DNA from: Streptomyces polyasparticus
GTDB lineage: Bacteria; Actinomycetota; Actinomycetes; Streptomycetales; Streptomycetaceae
Length of the DNA stretch: 64,000 bases
Assembly: GCF_014493765.1 (NCBI RefSeq)
Contig: NZ_JACTVJ010000005.1
Coordinates: forward strand, 779,408-843,407
Direction of reading: 5' to 3'
Numbering within the stretch: position 1 is the stretch's first letter; every line of letters starts with the position of its first letter. Under the pieces are notes generated by a model. It worked only from the letters and a program-made list of their open reading frames with translations. It had not been told where the DNA came from and searched no databases. A program made the translations under genes and the position numbers. Below, piece by piece: positions 44,201 through 51,700 of the stretch.

Positions 44201-44436
44201 CTCATCCGGAAGAACGCGGCGTCGAAGCCGTCGATCCCGTGCAGCAGCGCGCTCGCGCCCGTGAACTCCGGCTCGCGGTAGGTCTCTTCGGGTATTCCGG
44301 CCGCCGCGAACTCGGCCTCCGTGAACTTCCGTACGCGGGTGACACCGGCGGCGATGTCCCGCCAGTACACCTCGGGCGAGTCAGCTCCCGGAAACCTCAG
44401 CGCCATCCCGACTACCGCCACGCGCCGGTCCGTCAT
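41230..44436 (-). CDS. Type I polyketide synthase, KS-AT-ACP
   Basis: 1068-aa single PKS module. The KS (about 1-430) has active-site VATACSSALVS (Cys about 177), EAHGTGT and KPAIGHLDSAAG. The AT (about 530-830) has GHSVGEY (Ser about 633) and RAFHS, the AFH signature of malonyl-CoA selection. The ACP has GLGADSLQL (Ser about 935), followed by an Ala/Pro/Thr linker. There is no KR, DH or ER, so the product leaves as a beta-ketoacyl-ACP, the substrate needed by the next protein's aminotransferase. There is no loading module; the starter must come from acyl-CoA or acyl-ACP. GGGAGGGA precedes ATG 44436. The stop overlaps the next start. Confidence 0.94.
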   Translation of the reverse strand: MTDRRVAVVGMALRFPGADSPEVYWRDIAAGVTRVRKFTEAEFAAAGIPEETYREPEFTGASALLHGIDGFDAAFFRMSGREATVTDPQQRLFLECAWHALEDAGYAGTGARVGVYASVGYRLYSLHSYLAQNIDTDRWAEDWTATKQIQVGNYPDFTANRAAFRLGLDGPAVNVATACSSALVSVHLACQALLAGDAELMVVGSAALHLPQITGHRHVRGSTLSPTGAVRAFDAEADGTVGGNGVAAVVLKPLERARADGDTVHAVILGSAVTNDGADKAGFAAPGVAGQRDAVLGALESAGVTAESIGYLEAHGTGTLKGDPIEFTALTEAFRRHTGRKGFCALGSTKPAIGHLDSAAGLAGLIKAILVLRHGVVPPLVNYTRPNPRLALEDSPFVLPRATMPWPLAPSAPRRAGVHSIGMGGTNAHVILEEAPPAPRREQHSPSGEQDAVPGLLPLSARDPKALEEYARSFHTALIRDPGLDPADLLTTTALGRGHFEHRLVVTGSGTRGLAEGLEAFLAGRPADALYRTGVVNGEVGPVFLFSGQGGAVPGMAAALAERFPVVAETLDLCARIHRDETGEEDFLARLVAGEGPGRWDTAFAQPALFAFQMAQARLWRRLGVRPAAVAGHSVGEYAALCVAGALSLEDGMRLLCRRGRLMQDTEPGAMLAVFAPYDRVRALLDALDGSVELAVSNGPAHHVLAGRPEAVAAARARLTDVPCEELPVDRAFHSALLAPVLDELRTVVEKSELRALDVEFVSGLDGRVRAPGWRPDADYLVRQARHTADFGAVLRALADRSVLLELGPGAPLTGMARRALPEVPCLPTQGRARGVTGLWAAVAGLHCAGAELDWDALLAGCGGRRIPLPTYPFHHRSYWTGTPPAPVPQKEMFSVDSSTAQDSTVLARVRELAARQLGFDLAEVTPAGTYVGLGADSLQLIGMLRQLEAEFGVRIAIREILEEAGTPELTARLIAERRERPVPAPRAEVITPAKTEPAVSTATATAAPVTPAPPVTPPQDPAAGTWATRAEIAELTRQVNLLAETQAAMLTQLSEAVALLGAGRAAE

Positions 44437-45655
44437 CGCCGACTCCCTCCCCGTTCCTCCCCCGCGACCGCTGCCGCAGGACCTGCACGACGAAGGCCAC
44501 CGCGACCACGATGGCGAGGCCGTGCGCGACACCCACCACGGCCAGCGGCGAGAAGACGTCCAGCGCGGCCGCGACCGCGATCATGCCGACGCCGAAGCCG
44601 AGGTTCTCCACGGTTGCCGACAGGCCGAACGCATGGGTCCGCAGACCGGCCGGCAGGGTCTGCAGATGCGAGCTGTACGAGACTTCGGTGACGCCGTCGG
44701 CGGCGCCCGCGAGCAGCGCGATCACGACGACCGCGACCCAGGGGAACCCGGCGAAGGCGAGGATGAAGGTGGCCGACATGGCGATGGTGCCGAGCCCGAA
44801 GCCCAGAGCGCCCACCGAGCGGCCCGACTTCTTCACGTACCGCTGCACCACCTGCTGCACCAGCACATTGCCCAGCGCCCACACACACCAGAAGACGCTG
44901 ACGAACACCGCGGGATTCTCGGTGTCCAGATTGCTGGAGTACACGGGGAGCGCCGCGTTGTGCGAGGAGGAGCCGAGGGCGTCGATTCCCCGCAGCGCCA
45001 CCATGAGGGCGATGACGGGGGCGGCGCCGAGCGCGACCAGGCTGGCCGGCAGCCGCCGGCCGCCCGTCTTGGCCTCTTCCTTCTCCTTCGGCCGTACGCG
45101 GGTGGGCAGTTGCAGCAACGCCACCGTGGCCGCGCAGACGAGGAAGCTCACCATGTCGACGAGGAAGGCGACGGTGTAGCCGAGCAGCGAGACGACCACG
45201 CCCGAGGAGGCGAACCCGGCGACCATCGCGAGCGAACGGCCGCTCACCATGAGCGAGTTGGCCCAGGTGTGCCGGCCCTCCTCGACCATGTCCGGGATCG
45301 AGCTGCGGAAGGCCACCATGAAGAGCGTGCTGGCGCCGCCGATCACCGCCGAGACGACGAACAGCGAGGCGGTGCGCATGCCGTCGGGCGCGCACACGAG
45401 CAGCAGCAGAGCCGCCGCCTGGACCACATTCGCCCAGAGCATCACGGGCTTGGCGGCCCAGCGGGACAAAACGGTGGCGGCGACGAGACCGGCGAGGAAG
45501 CCCGCGGCGAGCCGCACGGCCATGAAAACGCCGACCGCGAGGGCTCGATCCGTGACCGCGTACACGTACAGGTTGAGCGCGACCACGTTGAGAAACGTGC
45601 CGTAGGAGGAGACCGCGTAACCGGCAACCAGGACGCGGTACCGGTTTTCCTTCAT
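44381..45655 (-). CDS. MFS exporter of the PKS/NRPS cluster
   Basis: 424-aa membrane protein with about 12 helices and the MFS pattern seen in macrolide/antibiotic efflux proteins (KENRYRVLVAGYAVSSYGTFLNVVALNLYVYAV at the start, MVSGRSLAMVAGFASSGVVVSLLGY in helices 4-5). It is the first gene of the operon and overlaps the PKS gene by 56 bp. Probable role: export of the product, hence self-protection. ATG 45655 has GAGGGGC upstream and begins MKENRYR. Confidence 0.88.
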   Translation of the reverse strand: MKENRYRVLVAGYAVSSYGTFLNVVALNLYVYAVTDRALAVGVFMAVRLAAGFLAGLVAATVLSRWAAKPVMLWANVVQAAALLLLVCAPDGMRTASLFVVSAVIGGASTLFMVAFRSSIPDMVEEGRHTWANSLMVSGRSLAMVAGFASSGVVVSLLGYTVAFLVDMVSFLVCAATVALLQLPTRVRPKEKEEAKTGGRRLPASLVALGAAPVIALMVALRGIDALGSSSHNAALPVYSSNLDTENPAVFVSVFWCVWALGNVLVQQVVQRYVKKSGRSVGALGFGLGTIAMSATFILAFAGFPWVAVVVIALLAGAADGVTEVSYSSHLQTLPAGLRTHAFGLSATVENLGFGVGMIAVAAALDVFSPLAVVGVAHGLAIVVAVAFVVQVLRQRSRGRNGEGVGDDGPARGGSRDGAEVSGS

Positions 45656-45686
45656 GCGAGCCCCTCGCCGAACTGACGTTCCCAGC

Positions 45687-45747
45687 ACACTAGATGGGCC
45701 GAACGGGACCGCGCAACAAGATCGCAAAGAGCAATCGAACCCTTTGC
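45687..45747 (-). promoter_or_regulatory. Candidate promoter and operator of the PKS/NRPS operon
   Basis: On the minus strand TTGCGC (45711-45716) and TAGTGT (45687-45692) are separated by 18 nt and would start transcription about 25 nt before the MFS ATG. Directly upstream, GCAAAG (45724) and CTTTGC (45742) form an inverted repeat with 12-nt spacing, suited to a dimeric regulator. The evidence is motif-level only. Confidence 0.35.
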
Positions 45748-45860
45748 AGAGGCAGAGCGATCACCTGCGGCGGCCCTGCCGTGGGGGCCGATCGGCACAC
45801 AACACCGCATACCGCCGGCCACGATCTGCGGCAACGCCGACCGATCGCGTGGGGTTCTGG

Positions 45861-46100
45861 TTACGTTCGCGCGAAGGGGCCAGTGAGGCTTTCGGCCATC
45901 AGTCCGCGCACGGCCTCGCCGAAGAGCCCGCTGAGGCTCTTCGCGCCGTGGCGCAGCAGGGCCGGCGCATCGCCGCGCAGGCGTCCGGCGGGGCCGCGAA
46001 GCTCCTCACCTCGGCGGCGCGGCCCCTTGCGGTGGCCGGCCGCCACCGGATCCGGTCCGGCGGGTTCGGTCCGCTCCTCGCGCGCTTCCGCTCCGTTCAC
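45861..46100 (-). CDS. Possible small hypothetical protein, 79 aa
   Basis: From GTG 46100 the frame reads VNGAEAREERTEPAG and ends in an amphipathic helix-like ALLRHGAKSLSGLFGEAVRGLMAE. Third positions are G/C-rich but less so than in neighbours, and no Shine-Dalgarno is convincing. It could be a real small gene or a chance frame in high-GC DNA. Confidence 0.25.
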   Translation of the reverse strand: MNGAEAREERTEPAGPDPVAAGHRKGPRRRGEELRGPAGRLRGDAPALLRHGAKSLSGLFGEAVRGLMAESLTGPFART

Positions 46101-46225
46101 GGGTGAGCCGTAGCAAAGGCGGCAGTCCGCGCACGGCGATGAGTACGGTCCGGCCGGGACCACGGCCGTGCTCTCCGCCGTCCCCACCACCGCCCTCTGG
46201 CGATCCCGCTCACCGCGGCCCTCCG

Positions 46226-47554
46226 TCAGTCGGAGGGGGCCGGTGACACGGTCACGAGGTCGTCGCCGTCGCAGTACAGGACCGAGCTGCCGCTCTTCAT
46301 CGGCGGCGCCGGCGAGAATGCCCGACAGGTCGAGCGGCCTTCCCACAGGGTCTCGCCTTTCCAGCCGAACAGTCGCAGGCGTTCGCCGTCCTGCCAGAAG
46401 TCTCTTGCCACCATGCGCGCCGCCGGACTGAGCCCTCGCGGACGTACGCGCTCGCCGGGCCGGGGGTGCAGCAATCGGTCGGGGCGGGAGGCACTGCGAA
46501 TGATCAGGGGAAGAGTGCCGTTGGTGTACAGATACTCGCCCGGGGCCAGCCGCTGGGAGGTCCCGAAGCGGTGGTACGGAGTGGCGACCAGGGTTCCCCG
46601 CACGTCCGGCAGCACGAGTGTGGTCCCGAAGAGCAGCGGCAGTGCGCGATCCCAGCGGCAGCCGGTGTGAGGGTCGAGGGGCGCCTGGGGCTGATGCCAG
46701 ACGAAGGAGTGCTGCCAGCCGTCGACCCCCTCGGTGTACGGGTCCCGTGACGCGAGGACCGTGGCCCGGCAGCTTCCCTCGGCGGGGGCGGTCGCCATGA
46801 CGACCTGCCTGTCCTGGCCCATGATCCGGTCGATCCTGCCCTGCCGGGGCGGCTTCACCTGCGCGATCCAATACGGCTTGCCCTGCTCGGTGTCGAGCCT
46901 GCCGACGCGCTCGCGGGTGACCACAAAGGGGCCGCAGTCGTCGCCTGGGGAAAGCAGGAAGCCATCGGCGTGGCAGCCGTCGAGTACCTGCTCCGCCCCG
47001 GGCAGTTCCCGCGACCACAGGCGCCGCCCCGACCAGACCTCCCACGCGGTGACACGGCACGATCCGCTACGGCAGGTCGAGGCCAGCACCCGTTCGAACG
47101 ACTCCTGCCCCATGAGGACCCGGCTGCCCGGTGGCAGTTCGTGCCGCCAGGAAAGACGGCCCCGTTGCAGGTCCACTCCGGCGATCGCGCTCGGCCCCGG
47201 GTGGCCTTCCCTGCCGCCGACCAGGACCATGTTCAGATCACGGACGAGCGCCGAGTGCGCCGTACCGGGCCGGTCGGAGATGAGCGCGAATTCGGCCGGT
47301 AGCGTCAACCGCCGGCCAGGGCTGTCCTCGGTACCGCGGAGAGCCAGGGTGCGGTCCTGGCCGAGCAGCCCGGCCCGGGGTGAGTTCACCACCCAGGTCC
47401 CGTCGCGCCGGGGATGCACCGGCAGCAGGACGCGCGCTGTCTCTTCGGGTACGGACTCACCGTCGCCGAAGGCCGGATGCGGCGGTACGAAGCAGCCCGC
47501 CACGAGGACGCAGATGAGCGCGATCAACAGGCCCTGCCTGAAAGAGCGTTGCAT
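46226..47554 (-). CDS. Lipoprotein with PQQ-like beta-propeller
   Basis: 442-aa secreted protein. The signal peptide MQRSFRQGLLIALICVLVAGC ends in a lipobox, so Cys21 would be lipidated. The mature part shows repeated propeller-blade patterns such as IAGVDLQRGRLSWRHELPPG, AWEVWSGRRLWSRELPG and LDTEQGKPYWIAQV, as in PQQ-binding-like domains. There are several cysteines (STCRSGSC, DGCHADG, GDDCG), perhaps disulfide-bonded. GGGAGG precedes ATG 47554. The function is unknown. It is transcribed toward the PKS/NRPS promoter but shows no functional link to it. Confidence 0.8.
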   Translation of the reverse strand: MQRSFRQGLLIALICVLVAGCFVPPHPAFGDGESVPEETARVLLPVHPRRDGTWVVNSPRAGLLGQDRTLALRGTEDSPGRRLTLPAEFALISDRPGTAHSALVRDLNMVLVGGREGHPGPSAIAGVDLQRGRLSWRHELPPGSRVLMGQESFERVLASTCRSGSCRVTAWEVWSGRRLWSRELPGAEQVLDGCHADGFLLSPGDDCGPFVVTRERVGRLDTEQGKPYWIAQVKPPRQGRIDRIMGQDRQVVMATAPAEGSCRATVLASRDPYTEGVDGWQHSFVWHQPQAPLDPHTGCRWDRALPLLFGTTLVLPDVRGTLVATPYHRFGTSQRLAPGEYLYTNGTLPLIIRSASRPDRLLHPRPGERVRPRGLSPAARMVARDFWQDGERLRLFGWKGETLWEGRSTCRAFSPAPPMKSGSSVLYCDGDDLVTVSPAPSD

Positions 47555-47862
47555 GCGACCGGCCTCCCCCCGGAGACCGTCACCGTAGGCAGTGCGGGGC
47601 CGGGGCTCCATGCCGTGACCGCCATCGTGATGATCCCGTGCCCGGACCGTTGGAAGACGGTATGCGGGGTGTGGATTCAGGATGCGATACGTGGGGAGCG
47701 GGGCCTGCTCCGTCACCCACGCACTGCGCCGGCGCCCGCCCCCGTGGAGCGGCGGGCGGGCCGCAGCGAGCGCCGAAGGCGTGGGCGGACTCAGTGGAAG
47801 CGTTGTCAGTGGCTTCACCTAGAGTGCCCGTCACTTGATCACTGCAGTGCGGGGAGGCGCTC
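47555..47862. other. Divergent intergenic region
   Basis: About 308 bp between the lipoprotein gene and the DUF4132 operon. It must hold both promoters; no palindrome or repeat stands out. Confidence 0.5.
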
Positions 47863-48717
47863 ATGGGGTGGGTGACGGCCGGCGACTACGAAGTCGGCCT
47901 GGAGGACGGGAAGGTCGTGTGCCGCAATGCGGCGGGGCGGCGGCTCAAGTCCGTACCGGCCAAGATCTCGGACGATCCCGCGGTGGTGGGCCTGCGCCAG
48001 CTCGTCGAGTGGCTCGAGCGGCACGAGCGCGAGTGTCTGGCCGATGTCGAGCGGTGGATGGCCCGTTCGCTTCCCGTTCCGTGCACCGTGCTCGCCCAGG
48101 TGTGGACGGACCCGGCCTGGCGTCGCGCGCTGCTCGACCTCGTCGTGACCGGACCCGACGGGCAGGTGGCCGGTCTGCTGCGCGACGTCGACGCGGAACG
48201 GGGGCTCGGTCTGGTCGACCTCGACGGTGACACCGTGCGCATCAGTCCCGACCTCGTCCGCATCCCCCATCCCGTACTGCTCGAAGACCTCGGGGAACTG
48301 CGCGAGTTCGCCGTCGAACTCGGCGTGGAGCAGCGCGCGCAGCAGCTCTTCCGCGAGGTGTGGCACCGCCCGGCGGGCCTGTCCGCCGAGGACACCCACG
48401 TCGAGGAGTACGCGGGCGGGGCGTTCAAGGAGCTGCGCTTCCTGCACGGCCGGGCCGTATCGCTCGGTTACCGCGTGCGCGGGGGCAGCTCGGTGTGCGT
48501 CGTGCACGAGGACGGGCGGGCCGTCGAAGCCCGGGTCTGGATCGGTGACTACGACGGTTACGAGGAGACGGAGACCGGTCCGCTGCAGTGGACCGACCCG
48601 TCGGGGCGGGTCCTGAAGCTCGGCGAAGTGGGACCTGTCGCCTGGTCGGAGGGCATGCGCATGGCTGCCGCCCTGTACGCCGGACGTGACATCGAGGACG
48701 AGGAGCAGGCGGCATGA
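47863..48717 (+). CDS. DUF4132-type domain protein, first gene of the MoxR-VWA operon
   Basis: 284-aa protein. The C-terminal part (GAFKELRFLHGRAVSLGYRVRGG...VEARVWIGDYDGYE) resembles the C-terminal domain of DUF4132/MolR/YehI proteins. The N-terminal part is a separate acidic domain beginning VTAGDYEVGLEDGKVVCRN. It may work as a detached partner of the large DUF4132 protein encoded next. GGGGAGG precedes the ATG; the stop overlaps the next ATG (ATGA). Enzymatic activity is unknown. Confidence 0.75.
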   Translation: MGWVTAGDYEVGLEDGKVVCRNAAGRRLKSVPAKISDDPAVVGLRQLVEWLERHERECLADVERWMARSLPVPCTVLAQVWTDPAWRRALLDLVVTGPDGQVAGLLRDVDAERGLGLVDLDGDTVRISPDLVRIPHPVLLEDLGELREFAVELGVEQRAQQLFREVWHRPAGLSAEDTHVEEYAGGAFKELRFLHGRAVSLGYRVRGGSSVCVVHEDGRAVEARVWIGDYDGYEETETGPLQWTDPSGRVLKLGEVGPVAWSEGMRMAAALYAGRDIEDEEQAA

Positions 48718-51700
48718 CCACCCCGTACGACGACGACACCGCGGCGGCGCTGCTCGAGGCAGGCGCGGTCCTGCCCGCGGGGACCACGGTCCGCGAGGAC
48801 GCCGACGCACTCACCGCGCGCACGTATACGCATCCCGCCCTGGAGGACCGGCGCATCGTGCGCCTGGTACCGCAGACGCTGGGTGAAGCAGAGGACCTCG
48901 CCCTGGAGTTCCTCGGCCTGGAGCGGGCGCCGGGCACCCCCGAGGTCGGACAGGTGCGCCGCGAGACGCTCGGGTTCCCGGCGTGGGCGCTGGTCAACGA
49001 CCCGGCCAACGGGCACCACGCGCTGGCCCTGGTCAAGGACATGGAACGGCTCTCCCGGCAGGCCAAGTCCCGCCCTGGCACGGCGAAGGAGGGCTTCGAG
49101 GAGCTCGGCGAACGGCTCGGCCGGGCCGTGCCGCACTTCCTGCCGACCTTCTACGAGCAGGCCGCGCGCACCTTCCTGCAGCACGACAACACCACGTACG
49201 CGGCCGCGTTCTTCGGCAAGGCCCGCGAGGCGGAACGCGTACACGCGCTTGCGGTCGACGAGGAGCGCCGCCGGGCCGTGTTCCTGGAGTTCGCGTTCGC
49301 GGGGGCGCTCACGGTCAAGGCGCTCAAGGAGCATGTGCGGGACCTCTCGCAGCGGCTCGCCCCCGTTGAGGCCTGGGCGCAGTTCCGGCAGTTGACGGTG
49401 GAGCGGTGTGCGGCCGGGATGCCGCCGCACGCCTCGCTGCCGCAGGATGCCCGTGGCCTGATCAAGGCGGCCGGTCTCGCGCGGGTCACCGAGGAGTGCG
49501 CCCTCGTCGCGGACCTGATCTCCTCCCCCGCCGCGGTACGGGCGCCTGCCTCTTTCTGGACCGCCTACCGGGCCACGCTCAAGGTGCTCACCGAAGAGCG
49601 ACCCGCCCTGCGCGTACGCCTCCTCGAGATCATGCCGACGGGGCTCGGCCGCAGCTCCGAGGACGACGTTCTGTGGCTGACCCTGCTCGCGGAGTGCGGT
49701 GCGGACCGCCTCCTGACCGGTGAGGACGAGGCCGGGGACGGCGTGGACGCCGCGGACTGGCTCAGCCGGTGGGCCATGCACCGCAAGCGGGGCGGAGCCG
49801 CCGACCGCTGTGCGGCCACGCTGGCACTCGTGGAGCGCATGGCACCGCGGCTGCGGGAGGCGGGCCGTGCCGTCGATCTGTTCGCGGACCGCTGGCACGC
49901 GCGCGTCGACGTGGACCTGCTCGACCTGTGCGTGGCCGAGGGCGTCCCTGTGTCGTTCCCCGGAGCCGATGTGCCCGTACACGTGCCCTTGGACCAGTGG
50001 CTGCGCAGCACCGCGCCCGGCCGGCGTGACCTGGCCGCGTCGGCCGCGGACGCCCGCTGCAGGCCGCTGCTGTACGCGGCGGTCGGCGCGCTCGGCCGCG
50101 GGGCCGCCGGCCTGCACGAGCAACTCGCCGCGCATCCGGTCCTGTCCGGACTTCTGCGGGAGTGGCTCGACGACGCCGTGGCGGACCTCGGCAAGGCGGC
50201 GGGACTGCCGGGTGCCCAGGCGGCGTTCAACCGGCTGAGCCCGTTCCGCTCGGTGGCCGCCCAGGTCAGCCCGCAGGCGGTGGCCGGCGTCGCCGCGTGC
50301 CCCATCGCGCCGCTCCTGGGCCGCACCCTGCGCGCGGGCATCATGGACGAACTGGGCTGGCCCGCCCTGGACGAGGGCCTGCGGCTGCTCGACGCCGACA
50401 CGGCGCGCGGAAAGGACGACGAGCTGACCGTGGCCGAGGCCTGGCCGGCGCTGATCCTCGCCCGCGGGCACAAGGTCATCGTCGTCGGCCCGGAAAAGGT
50501 GCTGCTCGAACACGACCTGCGCATCCCGCACACCCTGGAGCGCTGGCAGCGCCCGGACTTCCGGTTCACGGACGGGGAGCTCCTCGTGATATGGCGGCAC
50601 GAGAACAAGCAGTACGGCTACTGGTCGGCCCGGCCGTCCGAGGTCTTCACGCTCGGCGGCGACGAACTCGCCCGCTGGTACAGCAGCCAGGAGGCCGGCA
50701 CCCCGTCGATCCCGCTGCCGGGCGGCGGCCGGGCCACCGGAGGCCGGGTACTGCACGCCGGTGACACCGTGCTGCCGCCGAGCAGGCCGGTGATCGGTGA
50801 CGGCACCGCCTACTGGCGGCAGGGACGGCAGGGGCTCCGGCAGATATGGCTCGAATACGACCCGGCCACCGGCACCCACGGACGGGCATCGCTGCCCGCA
50901 CTGCTGCAGTCCGGGATCCAGGAGGACGCGACGCTCCTTCAGCAGCACTGCGAGGTGCTGCCGCTGCAACCGGGCCTGGAGCAGAGCCCGTTCGGTACGG
51001 ACGGGACGGTGCTCGGGCGCTGGGTGCGCCGGCAGGGCGAGGGTGCCGAGGCGCGGATGACGGCGGGCACACCGGACGGACGGACCGTCACATGGCAGGG
51101 GACATACGGCATTCCGCTCGGTGCGCTCAAGATGCCGGGCGGGGCGGCGCCCGTCGCCGTGCAGACGGCCCAGACCATCACTCTGTGCGCGCCCGACGAC
51201 CCTTCCGTGACCGGTGAGTTGAGCCAGGTGACGCTGGGGTCCCGCGGCAGCGCGTTCGCCGCCGGGACCCGCTTCCTGCCGGCTCCCGCGTTCTGGCACG
51301 CCCTGCGGCCGCGCGACGAGCAGTCCTCGGCGGTGCTGCGTGCGCTGACCGACGAGCAGACGGACGAGCTGCTTGCCGCGGCGGTAGAGGCGCTGGCCGA
51401 GTTGCGGGACCGGCGGGCCGAACTGCAGGCAGGATCGGCCGAGTCGGGAGGCACCGCGGACACGACCGGACTGCCGACAGCCGAGGACGTCCTGCTCCGT
51501 ACCGTGGCTCAGGCACTGCCCGCGCTCACCGAGGAGCGGCTGCTCGCGGGCGTGACCGCCCTGGTCGCCGCGACCGTCCGCTTCGCGACCGCGGCGAACG
51601 CCTTCGCCCATCCGCCTGCCCCGCAGGCCCGGCCGCAACGCAACCGCACCGAGGGCATGTTCGCCGACTACCGGCCGGAGCACGGCGACGACGCGACCCT

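Larger units (their letters stand above)
45656..46225. other. Intergenic region upstream of the PKS/NRPS operon
   Basis: About 570 bp. The part next to the MFS start has a promoter-like pair and an inverted repeat (separate entries). The rest runs to the 3' end of the lipoprotein gene and contains one weak reading frame (45861-46100). Confidence 0.55.
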
